Assembly: GCF_028858725.1 (NCBI RefSeq)
Contig: NC_084768.1
Coordinates: forward strand, 1,409,853-1,473,852
Direction of reading: 5' to 3'
From: Colius striatus
Lineage: Eukaryota; Chordata; Aves; Coliiformes; Coliidae
Length of the DNA stretch: 64,000 bases
How positions within the stretch are numbered: position 1 is the stretch's first letter; every line of letters starts with the position of its first letter. Shown in pieces: positions 13,001 to 24,289 of the stretch. The notes below the pieces were generated by a model that saw nothing but the letters and a program-made list of their open reading frames with translations, was not told the origin of the DNA and ran no database searches. A program made the position numbers and the translations under genes.

Positions 13001-15085
13001 TTGGCAGTGCCTCTCCTGGGGATGCCAGGGCTTTTGAAAGGTTTCTTCCTTTGCAGGTGTCTCAGGAGGTTACCTGTAAACTGCAGGTAACTGGCCAATC
13101 GATGCCCATTTCTTGCCAGCTTACAGGTTACTAAGAGGGTTGTGCTCCTGCAAAACCTGTTCAACCATGCTGACTTGGGTAGTTTAGCAGAAAGCACTTC
13201 TTTTATGCTAAAAAACCCGAGTCCTGCATCAAGGAAATGTCAAGTTGCACTCCAGACGTTCAACTGGTGCAGCTGGAAGGAGATGCCGCTCCCGTGGGCT
13301 GAACTAGACAGTCTGGGCATCATCCTGGGGTGCAGGATGGGAGCATTGGCTGTGGTGGTCTCTGTACTTGTCTCACAGTTCTGATTACTATTGAGCAGTG
13401 CCTGTCTGCCTTGCTGTTTCTGTTCAGGCTGAGGGAACTGGTAGACAACAGGACCTGAAGGAGTCGTCTTAAATCTGTGCCCTAATTCAGACCCACTGTG
13501 GCACTAAATGTCTTCACTGAAGCCCATGTTTGCACCTCTAATGGCTGAAGGATATTTGCTTTCTTGAGTCCACAGCCTGCCAAGTATCCACTTGGAATAA
13601 ACAGGATAATGTGTGGCAATAGGGTTTATCTTGAGGGCTTAACTCTGTGAGATGATCTTTCGATGCAGCTTTAACAGAAAGAAGTGCTACTTAATCATCT
13701 GCATCTGCAAGGCAGACGATAACCTTAAAGCTAAGGCTGAGATGTCAATATGTGCAGTAGTCAAATGATCAGCTGGCAACAGATTGTACACAGATTTAAC
13801 AAATAAGAAAGCTTAAGGCTGGTGTAGCAAAGATGATAATGCTGGCTTCTCACACGTTGTATAGAGATCCTAAAAAGCATAACCCAGCTCCAAACATTTC
13901 AACTGGAATTAGGTAATCCATGCTAGAAGGAATACACTCTGTTTCTAGGTGGGCCTTCATAGCTGCTCCATCAACAGCTTTCCTGCTCTGAGCCCTAAGC
14001 TGTGGTTCCTTCTCCCCCAGGCACCTCTTCCACCAGCACTGCATTGACCCCTGGCTCCTGGAGCACGCGACATGCCCGCTGTGCAAATGGGACATCGTCA
14101 ACGTGCTGCGTGTTGAGGTGAGGCCGGACCTTTCCTGGTGCAGGTGCCATTGCAGAGCGAGGCTGGTGCGGCAGCCACGGCTGGAGCTATTTCCTGCTGC
14201 TGGGCTGCAGAGCACAGGAGCCAAGCACGGGCGTTGCCGTGTCAGCGGCGAGAGGCTGCAGGACTGGTTGTCGTGTCCCCTTCAGCGAAGCCTGATGCTG
14301 CCCTGCTCTGAGCTGGGACCATCCAAAGCCTCGGGCAGAAGCCCAGCCCCAACTGATTGTAAGGCCTGGCTGAAGAAGCGCTCGTCACTCTTGTGCCTGC
14401 AGCTGAGGGTGTTTCTCAAGGCTTCAGGCTGACTTTGACAGCTCCCTCTGTCCCTGCCACCAGCCTCTCTTCAGTTCCTAAGGCCCCACAGTCCTTCAAA
14501 AGGGAAAGTGTTAGTGTGGGTGTCTGAGGAATTTCTGATGTGTTGTGGCCAGTGCTGGGGGAAGATGCTGTTGCCGGGGGCTGCCAGTGCCTGGGCCCGC
14601 TCAATATGTGCCAGAGCTTGCCATGGGGAGAGAGAGATGTGCCCTGAGTGGAAGGAAGAAGCTCTTGTCCTGGTACTGGGCAGTACGAGGGAAGAGCTGG
14701 CTCAGGAAAGCAGAAGCTGCACCCGAACTTCCCGCTCTATTAGGCAGCAACAGTTTCCCCCTGAGATGCTGGAGGTTAACAGCAGAGCTTTGTTCAGCCT
14801 CTGTTTATTTCTGTGTCAAAGCTCACTGCAGTCCTTGCAGGCATTGCTCTCCTGGGAAGATGCAGCCTCCTGTGAAGTTGCAACTGAACTGTTTCCTCTT
14901 GTTTCACCAAGGTGGACATAGAAGCGGCCGAGCAAGCCAGAGGATCCAGTGGCACAGAAAATGTCTCCGCAGTTGATGAAGTGGGTGACGTTGGTGGAAC
15001 TGCACCATCTGAGCAGGCTGCTGTACAAGCAGGAGATGAACACGTGGCGGAGGAAGAGGCACCACGTGGGAGAACTGGATCCTGA
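10096..15085 (+). CDS. RNF128 (GRAIL)-like PA-TM-RING E3 ubiquitin ligase, six exons
   Basis: Six exons join without a frame break: 10096-10501, 11120-11367, 12031-12102, 12702-12784, 14021-14117 and 14912-15085 (1080 bases, 359 residues). All introns are GT-AG. Residues 1-25 look like a signal peptide. A protease-associated domain follows (about 30-170, with [19 protein letters not shown] and [15 protein letters not shown]), then a membrane span near 177-200 and a cytosolic RING-H2 at about 251-290 (C-I-V-C, C-K-H, H-Q-H-C, C-P-L-C, with [14 protein letters not shown]). This order is diagnostic of the GRAIL family, which ubiquitinates membrane and endosomal targets. The closest match I recall is RNF128. 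The acidic tail after the RING is short, about 60 residues. The intact frame argues for a functional paralog. I chose the start at 10096 because it immediately precedes the signal sequence and has an A at -3. Confidence 0.88.
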
Positions 15086-15206
15086 GGAGGATCCAACAGC
15101 AGGGCGTAGGCCTTCGGCAAGGAGCAGCCTGCTGCCATACATGGGTACCAAACCCTGACAGATTAGTTGTAAATAGTTCCTAATTTATATCCAGTTAGAA
15201 TATTTA

Positions 15207-15212
15207 AATAAA
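15207..15212 (+). other. AATAAA polyadenylation signal of the RNF128-like gene
   Basis: A canonical AATAAA lies about 120 bases after the stop codon in AT-rich sequence, consistent with a short 3' UTR. Confidence 0.7.
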
Positions 15213-15527
15213 GCTTTGTTTTGTTGAGTCTCCTTGGAGCACTGTGCAACAGGTCTTTGGGTTGTGTGGAGATGCTTTAGGCTTGAATGGAAGATGCTGG
15301 AAATGATGTGGCCACAAGTGGTGATGGTTGCTAAATGGATACTAAATGTTTCTAATACTTGACTCTGGTAATATTGCCATGGAGTCACACAGACATTTAT
15401 GACAGCCTGTTTAGGGTGATGCTGACATCATCTGCCTTGACTAACCCAAATTGCATCCCTGAAAAATAGCAGGTGTTTAGAGGAGTCAGCACAAGGGTGG
15501 AGGGTCAATGACCAGAGACAAATTTCT

Positions 15528-15735
15528 TCCTTGCATCTACTCTAAATCGCCTCAGCCTGTCTTCACGGGAGCTTCTCATCACCTTCATGCCCTCCTCTGG
15601 CTCGCTCTTAACAGCTGCGTGTCCTTCTTCTGACAGAGGCCCCAGAGCTGGATGCAGAACTGCAGATGGGGTCTCGCCAGAGCAGAGCAGAGCGGCGCTG
15701 ATTCTATAACACCATCGAGCTGCCCAGGACTCCCT
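15528..15735 (-). mobile_element. CR1-related fragment, reverse orientation
   Basis: The text 'agagctggatgcagaactgcagatggggtctcgccagagcagagcagag' matches the conserved upstream part of the CR1 3' region seen in reverse orientation in bird genomes. Boundaries are approximate. The remaining sequence to 16032 is not recognised. Confidence 0.6.
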
Positions 15736-16031
15736 TTGCACCACCACACACGCCCACTCTCCCTCCCCTGGCCCATTCGTCCTCCAACCGGAGCTGAAGA
15801 GCAGCTGTGAGAGCCTGCTGGGAGCTGGGAACTTGGTGAGGCACATCCCTGCAGCCTGCTTTGGCACACCACGTGGGTCCATCTCATAACCAGCTGAGAG
15901 AATGAAGGGCCAAGGGACAAAAATGCCTCATTAAGCAGGTCCAAAGAACTGCTGCACTTTTGCTCAAACAGAGCCAGGCCACCAGTCGGTCTCTGGAAAT
16001 GTTTTGGGGAACACAACACTGATCTTTCCTA

Positions 16032-16424
16032 CAAGGTGGCAATTAAACCAGAAATTGCTCATTGAACAGACATTCAGAAGCTGACAGGTGATATCCAATG
16101 GGCACGAACCACATGTGGTGTCACGAATGAGGCTCTTGCGCCACTAACGCCTTTGCTAAAGGCTCAGCAGAGGCTGACAGTGCGCGGGAACTCTCCCGGC
16201 AGCAAATACCAGCGATAGAAAAGACAGGAAACACGACAGTCAATAACTACAGTCACTGATATGATCCTGACTTGTCAGTTAACGTTGCTGTGATCAGTCC
16301 AAACCAGCCTGGAATGGCACTCTTGATGCAGTGGGATTCAGGAGCGAGAGACCCATTGAGCATCCTGGAGCGGATGTTTTTGCCATAGAATTTGCCAAAA
16401 ACAATCACCACGAGACCAGAGGCT
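16032..16424 (+). mobile_element. Endogenous class II retrovirus pol fragment
   Basis: These about 390 bases are nearly identical to the reverse complement of 41600-41990 inside the palindromic provirus at 40-44.7 kb. They cover pol sequence downstream of the reverse transcriptase active site. Both ends are broken. The right end joins FOXJ1-like sequence directly at the shared 'gctggtttttctccctcc'. There is no LTR and the fragment cannot encode a protein. Confidence 0.85.
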
Positions 16425-17202
16425 GGTTTTTCTCCCTCCATCTTTCCCATGACTAATCTTACAATTGAGCTGTGAAATCCTTGGGGATGTGTCTGTCTCG
16501 GGGAAATCTTGTCCCAGCAGCATGGGGGAGCATCCTCTGCACGGTGACAGGCCTTTGATAAGAGGGATGTCAGAGTGCTCCACTCACTCAGCTGCTGGCA
16601 GAGGCATCCTTGTCTTTGTGCAAATGCTCTCTGTTGACTCAGTAGTAGAGACAGTCGTTTGTCTCTTTGTCCAACTCCTGTTGCAGGAAATAAGTGGCCA
16701 TGAAGGTTTCATCAAAGTCCAGGTTGTTCACGCTGGCTTCAGTGAGGAGCTGCTGCTGCTCCTGGCCATCCTGGAGCTGGTGGATGTGGTGCCCGTGTGC
16801 CGTCAGCTCTGGCTCGTGTTCTGCGGGGCTGTTTGGTTCCGTGAGCCCCAGAAGTGGAGAGTCACGGTTCGAGATGGTGATGAAGCTGCTTTTTGAGTCA
16901 GAGTCACTGTCCACATTGCTGTTGAAGCTGGTTTTGGTGTCAAAGCCTCCACGTCGGTTGGTGTAGAAGAAGGTGGGTTTTTGTTGGGGTTTTGAAGGGA
17001 AAATTGAGGGTTTGGGGGAGTTCTGAGGGAAAAAATGAGGTTGGGGGCAATTCTGAAGGGAAAGTTGGGGTTTGGGTGGCGTTTTGAGTGGAGAAATGGA
17101 TTTTGGGGAACTTCTGTGGCAAAAAGATGTTGCCCCCCGGTGGAGCAGCCATCCAGGAGAATCTAATGAGGTGTGACAGTCAGTGCTCGTGTGATGTGTC
17201 AA
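16425..17202 (-). pseudogene. Detached FOXJ1-like C-terminal segment fused to a Pro-rich minisatellite
   Basis: On the minus strand, 16639-16970 encodes the FOXJ1-like tail (SVNNLDFDETFMATYFLQQE, ending NDCLYY and stop), nearly identical to the tail at 45907-46240. DNA identity continues downstream of the stop to 16425. Upstream, the homology stops abruptly at 16970 and the frame stays open through about 180 bases of a G-rich tandem repeat. That repeat translates as degenerate 10-12 residue units of the type xPxPxFFPQN. The forkhead domain is absent and no promoter is visible. It is most likely a transposed partial copy. An open 187-codon frame means expression as a fusion is possible but unproven. 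Confidence 0.75.
16971..17150. repeat. Short G-rich minisatellite, unit about 33-36 bp
   Basis: About five degenerate units of 'gaagggaaaattgagggtttgg' type occur here. The period is near a multiple of three, which keeps the minus-strand frame open into the FOXJ1-like tail. Confidence 0.65.
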
Positions 17203-17614
17203 AAGGCAGCCCAGCAGTCAAAGGAGCGAGGGGAAAACTTGACACAACTCCCCCCCAAATGACAAACAGAAACCCACAGAAAAACCTCTACCAATGAAAT
17301 GGAGAAACTGAACCTGTAACCACCATAAAGAGATGGTCAAGAGTGCATGGAAATGTCAGGAGAGAACTGGAGCTGCAGCAACTGAGAGAGATGTGACTGA
17401 AGGCGCCTGCAGAGCCGGTCTCTGCAGCACCCTCCCCTCTGCTCTCTGCACTGTTTGACAGCCAGCGTGTGTCTGTGGGAAATGTTCCACAACCAGTGTG
17501 TGAGTGTGTGTGCAAAGGTTTGATCCTTGACACTTTGATGATTCCAGAGGCCATCCCAGGGGAGGGGCAGCGCTGTGGCCGTCACCAAGGGAGACAGAGA
17601 ACATTGTGCGCTGC

Positions 17615-17828
17615 TGATGTCACACAGGGGCTGTTCCAGACCCCAGCCGGCGTTTGTGACCTCACCTGGCCAGGGACTATAAAGCCTCCCAGGGGACAGC
17701 CAGAGCCAGTTGGGCTGAGCTGCCCTCGGGAGGACTCAGCTCCTTCTTTGGCTACTTGCCTTCCTACTTTCTTCCAGCCATTTCTCATTTGCTGCCCACT
17801 TCTCCTCAACTCCCGTCCTCTTCCAAAG
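17615..17828 (+). promoter_or_regulatory. TATA promoter with CRE-like sites, and non-coding exon 1 of the AKAP1-like gene
   Basis: A TATAAA box lies at 17678-17683. Two CRE-like sites sit just upstream: TGATGTCA at 17615-17622 and TGACCTCA at 17657-17664. Transcription would be expected to start near 17710. A non-coding first exon would end at 17828 (CCAAAG|GTAAGG), splicing to 18129. Compact TATA promoters with CRE-like sites are typical of CREM-driven spermatid genes; applying that here is inference. Confidence 0.6.
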
Positions 17829-18148
17829 GTAAGGATGACCTAACCTCTCAGGACAGAGAAGAGGATGTAGACAGGGCTGACAGGAGAGGCTGCTCTGCAC
17901 CTCCCAGTCCATTTCCATGCTGAGCTCTTCCACCTCCAGAGCCTGGCCAAGGCTATGGGTAGTGTTGCTGTCTGCTAATTCCTCTGTTTGCCCCAAAATG
18001 AGGCTTTGGAAGCTAAAAGCAATGCTTTGGGCCCAAACATGAGGGTGTAGAGCACAGAGCAATAGCTCAAGCAATGCCTGTTCCCTTCCCTGGGAGTACT
18101 TGACCATGCTGTCTGTTTCTCCTGCTAGATCCTGCTGAGCTCTGTGCA

Positions 18149-20743
18149 ATGGCTCTTCGCTTCGCCAGCGTGATCCCCTACGTTGTGCCTGGAGCGCTGG
18201 CACTGCTGGGCTGCTGGTGGCTCTACTCCTACCGCAGAGAGCAGGCCAGAGCTGGTGCTGAAGCGGCAGCAGCTGCTGAGGAAGCGCAGCAGAGAGGAGG
18301 GACAGAGGAAGAGTCCTGGCCCCAAGGGGAAGCCTGTGTCCCTCAGGAGCTGCCTGTGTCATCAGCAGAGCAATGCCCAGAGACCGACCTTCAGGATGTG
18401 TCAGCACCAACTGCTGAGCCCAGCAGTGCTGAGGGTGACACGGCAGGAGCAGAGACAGGAGGATGTGCAGAGGAGAGCGGCGTCCCCGCTGCTGTTTCTG
18501 TCCCCGTGCAGAGCACAGAGTGTCCCGGCAGCGCTGCAGCCAGCCCCGCACAGGGCTCAGGCTCAGGCGCCGACGCAGAGCAGCAGCCGGCAGCAGCGCC
18601 GGCAGCGCCAGGAGCCGGGCAGGAGCCGAGCAGTGCCCAGAGCGCTCCCGGGGAAGCGGCCACAGGCGCTGAGGAAGCGCAGGAGGAACGAGGGCTAGAG
18701 GAGGAATCCCGGCCCGAAGCAGCAGCCGCCGTCCCTGCTGGCTGTTGTGCCCTCCCGCTTCCTGAGAGCGCAGTGTCCCAGGCAGGGCTGAGGCTGAGCT
18801 GCCAACCCAGCCCCGCGGCCGGCAGCAGCGTGTGCGGGACCCCGCCGGAGCCGAGCCGTGCCCAGAGCGCTGCTGCGCTGCCGCCATCCCCGCAGGCAGA
18901 GCCCCGGGCTGCGAGCGGGGCCGTTGCCGGCTGTGGCACACGCAGCCCCTTCCCCGCCGCTCAGCACACGGCTGCCAGGAGGTTTGCTGGCGGCTGGATG
19001 CCGGCGGGCAGCGAAGTGGAGCACGCGCCAGGTAAGGGCTGCTCGGCCCCCTTGGGCTCTTTGGCTCTTGGCTCCTAGATCCTAGATGGTGTGTGCTGGG
19101 GAAGGGCTCACTGGGTGTGAAGGGCTGCTGCTCAACTCGGGCCTCCTGTGGTGGCATTCCCAGAGCTGGGCTGGGTGGTCCCCAGGCATCAAGGGAAGCT
19201 TTCAGTGGGCTCTGTGTGATGGGACTTGACCCTTTCTGACATCCCGGGGAACCTGAGGCAGGAGCATCCCAACAGAATGCGGAGCAAGTGCTCAGTGGCA
19301 TCTCTCTGCCAAAGGATCTCTTCTCCTGGGCTGGTGTGTGGGAGCTGCTTTGTGTGGGCTGTCTGAATGCTGACATGGTGCCTTTCTGGCAGGTTTCAGT
19401 GCAACTAACATGAACTTGGAGGACACAGACGGTCTCGAGGGGCAGACAGTGAGTCGCCAGAACCGGCGCCGAAAGAAAAAGTCCCGGCAGTCCAATGTCC
19501 TGGTGTGGGAAATAGAGGTGCCCAAGGTAAGCAGCCACTGTCCTGCTCGTGCCTCCTGCCCTGCCCTACACAGCCATCTCCTGCTTCTTCCATCTCAGGG
19601 CCACCCCAGGGAGATACAGAGCCAGCCAACGAGGGTTTCAGCGTTTAGCTGTTAGGGCTACACCCTGGGATGGTTGCTGGAGTCCCTTTTCTCCATCACT
19701 TTCCACCTTGATCTGTCAGGGTGATGCTTTGAAAGCCTTCAGAATGCTTTGAGGGTCCACAGTCCCTGAGAGCAGGGGATGAGTTGTGGTGCTTTCCCCT
19801 GTGCAGGAGGGTCACGTTCCCGCTGCCTGTCCAAACCCACCCTGCAAATGAGCTGCAGGGACCAGGAAGATGGGCAAAAGAAGCCCCAGGGCACAGTGGG
19901 GTTTGATCTACATTTCTCTCCTTGACTCTTGCTTTCTTGTCTCTCATCAAGGATACAGTCACACAATTGATTGGCAAACAGGGACAGGTTATTAACAGCT
20001 TGAGGAGAGAGTCTGGGGCCACAATTTCTCTCTCAGCGCTCCCTGACATTGATGACTACCAAGTCTGTCAAATCAAAGGTAAGAGGAATGCCTCTTTGTT
20101 CAGGGTCTAGGATGTAGCCTGGGGGCCTTGAATTAGACTAGAAATGGATTCAGTGGCTTGACAAGGCCACGGCTTTTAGCCAAGTGTTCTGCTCAGGGCT
20201 GTTCCAGCTGAGGGATGTGGCAAGTGGCCAGGGCCTGGGCACGTGCAGCCTCTGTTGTAGGGCTGGGAATGCATTTGAGCAGCTTTGGCTGCTGGAGCTG
20301 AACCAGCCCCTTTTGCAAGATCCCTTTGGGCTTGAAGCAGCAGATAGGGGATGCTTTTCAACATCCTAAACTAGAAAGATGTTGGATCATTTGGGGCTGA
20401 GAAGTATCTGCCAGCCAATTGGGTCCCTGCTGAAGGCCAAAGCCGGTGCAAGTGGGGCCTGGGGCTCTGAGCTGCTCACGGTGGTTGGATCTCAGGGTCA
20501 ATCTGCTCCAACTGAACTGGTTGATGCAGCGCAGGAGGCTTCTGGCAGCTGGGTTCCTTCCCATGGCAGGGCTGGAGGTGTCCTCAGCCTCCCTGTGCTA
20601 CTGACCTTGGGTGGGATTTTTGTCTTCCAGGCCTCTCCCATCAAGTGAACAGAGCGCTGAGCCTGATTGGCGGGAGGTTCCAGCACCTGTGTCTGGACAA
20701 CAAACACTGTGCTCGTTTCTGCTGGCAAAAGGTTATGTTCTAG
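18149..20743 (+). CDS. Short AKAP1-like mitochondrial-anchor KH-domain protein, four coding exons
   Basis: The coding exons are 18149-19031, 19393-19526, 19952-20078 and 20631-20743. They join in frame across GT-AG introns to give 1257 bases, or 418 residues. The N-terminus (YVVPGALALLGCWWLYSYRR) closely resembles the AKAP1 hydrophobic anchor that targets the outer mitochondrial membrane or ER. A long low-complexity region rich in Ala, Glu, Pro and Ser follows (about 30-300). After a basic run (RRRKKKSRQ) comes VLVWEIEVPK and a KH domain with the GxxG loop in LIGKQGQVI (about 330-418), as in AKAP1. The protein ends right after the KH domain, so the Tudor domain of AKAP1 is missing, and I could not identify a PKA RII-binding helix. 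It is likely an RNA-binding, membrane-tethered paralog. The open frame in GC-rich repetitive sequence supports functional constraint. Confidence 0.87.
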
Positions 20744-20890
20744 AAGGATGTAGGAAGGGGTGCAGCACATGTGTGCAGTTGTGTTGGGTCCCAGCTGATG
20801 AGCAACAGCGTCACTCACCATCCCTATTGTACATCCCCTTGTGCATTGTTAGAACTGTTTCTCCTTCCCTTGTTCCTTCTTGTTGTTCCA

Positions 20891-20896
20891 TTAAAC
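20891..20896 (+). other. ATTAAA polyadenylation signal of the AKAP1-like gene
   Basis: A variant signal, ATTAAA, occurs about 150 bases after the stop codon. Confidence 0.6.
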
Positions 20897-20899
20897 TGT

Positions 20900-23080
20900 T
20901 CTGACTGCAACCTACAGGAGTTTTTGGGTGTTTTCCCTTGTGTCTGGCTCCAGCAGTGAGCCAGCAGCCTCCTGGCTCTTTGTCCCTGGCTGAGCTTCCC
21001 CAGCCAGCCCTTGGCACAACCAGCTCTGAGCCAGAGGCGTCCGTGTGGGGGCAGAGAGGTGCAGCCGTCAGCTGCTCCCACGAGTCAGAGGCAGCCTGAG
21101 CTGGAACCTTCCCTGACTGATTCACGAGGGTGTCTTCCCCAACAGCCCCCTTTCTTAAGCCCTTTGCAGAGTCCTTTTCCCTCCCAGGTGGGGATGGAGT
21201 GACTCTGGGCACACAGACCTTCATCAGGAGTGCTGGGAAATGCTCTGGCTTTGCTTACCAAGCTGTAGGGTAAGGAGAATGCAGAGCACACGCTCAGTGA
21301 GCGCTGGTGGCACCTGGGAGGTGGATGGCTTTGGCATGGAGCTGTGTTTTGGTAGTAGAATGAGATTCTCATGAGCAAAGTTCACCCCAAGCCCGGCAGT
21401 TTCTCACACATTGACAGACTCTTGGCCCAGGGTGTCAAACATGCAGCTTATGAGCTCCACAGTACCCTGCAGCTCCCTTCTTCTGCAAGAGCTCACAGGA
21501 CCTGCCCACAGAGTCTCCGCTCTGACCCAGCCTCTGTGCTGTGGGTGTGGAGGGAATGGTCACAGGCTACGGCGCTGATGCCGAGGCCGTTGGCCAGGAG
21601 GGCAGCCAGGGAGATGCCCAGGCGGAGCCCAAAGTGCAGCAGCTGCAGCTCCCCCGTCTGCTAAGAGCAGGAGCAGGAACTGGCTGATGCAGCTGCTGCT
21701 GGGCTGTTGTTCCTTTGAAGAAGAGCCTTTTAAAAACAGCAAAGTGCATAAAATAGAAGACAGACTCCTCCGAGCAAAGCCACTCCATTCTTCAGGCAAT
21801 CACTCTCCCAATGAAGTGCATTTCTCTGCTGTGCTGTGTGTTGGCTGTGAGGGGCAGGAGCTCTGCTCCTGTGCTGCTGAGGAGTCAGCTTTTCTGTATC
21901 AGGGGGTGCTCTCTTTTGGGACAGACCTCACTTTTATCCCTGAAAATTGGAGGAATCTTGGCACAGGACGTGGAAAGGGCTCCTCTCTCTGTGCCTTAGT
22001 GCAGTCAGGAGAGCTGCAGTGCCCATTAGTCTTTTTCCTCTCTGCCCTGTGTTTTCCCTTGAGCTGCCTTGAAGATGACTTCACACACAAATAACTCCTC
22101 AACAAGCATCTGGGCTGTAAGTCCAGCAGGACAGTCCTGTTGCAAAGGGCACTTCTGCAGGCTCTTCTCTGTCCCACCCTGGCGATGGAGCTGTCCTGGA
22201 CAAAGCAGGACACAACTCCTGCTCCAGAGAAGCAAAGGGAACAGGATCACAACAATCAGAATATCAGAGCAATCCTAATGAGGCTGAGGAAGTGACCCTG
22301 ACTCTGGAAGCCAAAGTGTGCTGAGTCCTGACACTCCCTGCTTCATCCTCCTCTCAGTGGTACAAATGAGGGATTTGTCTGCTCTTCAAATGAGAGACGA
22401 ATTTCTATGTCCCATTGCCCAGCCAGACACCCCAGAGGTGAAGAGTGTTAGAACAGGATCCTTCCCTTTCAGACAGCCCCTGCTTGAATATGTGCACTGG
22501 GAAATGTCCCGGGGCTGGTCTGGAGCTCTGAATGGCTTTCAGTGCTTAACAAAGACAGAATTGCCAGGTGTAGGAGGGGAATTGCTGTGTTTCCTGAGAA
22601 ATCATTGAAAAGGGTGAATGAAAAACAGTTCCAACACGTCTGTGTGAAAGATTCACCGAGGAGGGCAAGGGGAGAGCTTCCCAGCATGGCCATGCCAACT
22701 CAGGATGGCTGTTGCTGCCTCGCAGATCTTGCCATGGGATGTGTAGGAAAGGACCAAACCAAGGCAAAGGGTGAGATCAGGTGGTTTCTGGAGGAACAGG
22801 GGTGGGAAAACAGAGAGAAAAGGGGTTGAAAGGAGCAGGTCACATGTAAACAGGGGGCTGATCAGTCCTTGCAGCTGATCTCCACAGCCTGTCCTGCTTT
22901 CCTAATACCTGCACATCCAAGTGCTTTCTAGGGCAAGGGAGCTCTCTGCTCTAGGTACAGATGGAGGTCCGAATGCCAGCCCATCTGAGTGGGAGCCACA
23001 AGTCCTCAGGTCTAGTGTTCTCTGTCGGGGACAACTGGTGAGAGCAGTGGGTGTGTGTGTAACACTGGTGTGGGGGTGTG
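20900..23080. other. Unannotated intergenic stretch
   Basis: ORFs on both strands are short and lack recognised domains. No repeat family was identified with confidence. Confidence 0.35.
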
Positions 23081-23333
23081 TGTCGTGGTTTGGCCCAACC
23101 AGCCCAGCAGCACCACCACAGTCTCTCGCCCGGTGCCCCCATCCACCCCCACCCTCATTAGGATGGCAGAGGCCCCAGCAAAATGGCACTAAAAAGACCA
23201 CCAAGGCTGTTGTGGATGGAGACAAGGGCAGGGAGGGCTCGCTGCCAGTGACGGTTTCAGACAAAACAGACTCCAGTGCTCGACTGAGAGAGGAGAGTAG
23301 GAAAGGTTATTCTACAAGAAATACGAAGGTGGG
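23081..23333 (-). mobile_element. ERVL-type LTR fragment (3' end)
   Basis: This stretch is closely similar to the first 250 bases of the LTR at 29280. The shared text includes gtggtttggccca, 'gttgtggatggagacaagggcaggga', 'gacggtttcagacaaaac' and the ttattctacaagaaat segment. The LTR terminus (CA on the minus strand) is at 23081. Homology is lost near 23333, so it is a partial copy or a different subfamily. Confidence 0.75.
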
Positions 23334-23883
23334 AGCTGTCGTCATCCGTGTGCAGTCAGTCTGCTCAGCCCAGACTCAAACAAAGGCTGCCCTGGGACCC
23401 CTCTGCAGGAGTAGGGTACCTGAGGCTGGGGCCTTCCTGCTGTCCCTCAGGATCTCCTCTCTCTCTTTCTCGGCTGCAGACTGGCTTTTTCAGTCTGGGC
23501 TGAGCAGTCTCAGTGCATACAACTGAGCAGAGCTCCCACAGCAAAAGGGCCTGGAAGGCAGAACTTTGCTGGCTAGAGAGGATTTTGGATGCTGGCGCAA
23601 ATGATGACTCGCCAGCTTGGCAGAGAGCGGGGGCCTTGGTGCGAGCTGAGCTGTGTCCAGAGGGGCAGGGTGCTCCCCTCCAGCTTGAGAGGTCTAGCAG
23701 GGAAGCTGGGGCTCTGTGGTGAGGACACCCTGGGTCTGCCTGGGCTGTCCTGCAGGCAGCAGCAGAGGCAGGGAATGGCCCAGCTCAGCACACTCCGGGC
23801 CCATGGGATGGACACCTTGTGACTGGGCTTGTGGTGCCAGCTTTGACATGAACAAACCATTCTTCAAAGCTGGCCATGGTCAG

Positions 23884-24165
23884 GGAATCACAGAATCACA
23901 GAATGGTGGGGTTGGAAGGGAGCTTTAGAGATCATCTCGTCCAACCCCCCTGCTAAAGCAGGTCAATCTCCGTCAGGTCACACAGGAACGTGTCCAGGCC
24001 GGGCCTGAAAACCTGCAGAGCAGGAGCCTCCACACCCTCCCGGGGCAGCCTGTGCCAGGGCTCCCTCCCCCTTCCTCTAAAGCAGCTTTTCCTTCACCGA
24101 AACTTCTTCTGTTCCAGCCCTTGTTCATCGCCCCTGGTGCTCTCACTGGGCACTCCCATCCCGCC
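23884..24165 (-). mobile_element. CR1 LINE 3' fragment, reverse orientation
   Basis: It begins with the octamer tail (aatcacagaatcacagaatgg) and continues 'ggttggaagggagctttagag', 'caggaacgtgtccaggccgggc', 'ccctcccggggcagcctgtgccagggctcc'. This is the reverse of the standard CR1 3' end. Confidence 0.92.
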
Positions 24166-24289
24166 CCATCCCCTTGCCATGCAACTGTCAAAGCCCCAAA
24201 GTGCCGAGCTGCTGGCTTCAGTCTTCTTCCCCACGGCGTGTCCCCCCTGGCCAAGCCCCAGTGCCAGGGACCCCCAGCCCAGGGCTGCG

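Noticed and set aside
17736..19538. 600-codon ORF on the minus strand
   Set aside because: It is antisense to the GC-rich AKAP1-like exons, crosses their introns and promoter, and has no recognisable domain. The plus-strand spliced frame explains the openness.
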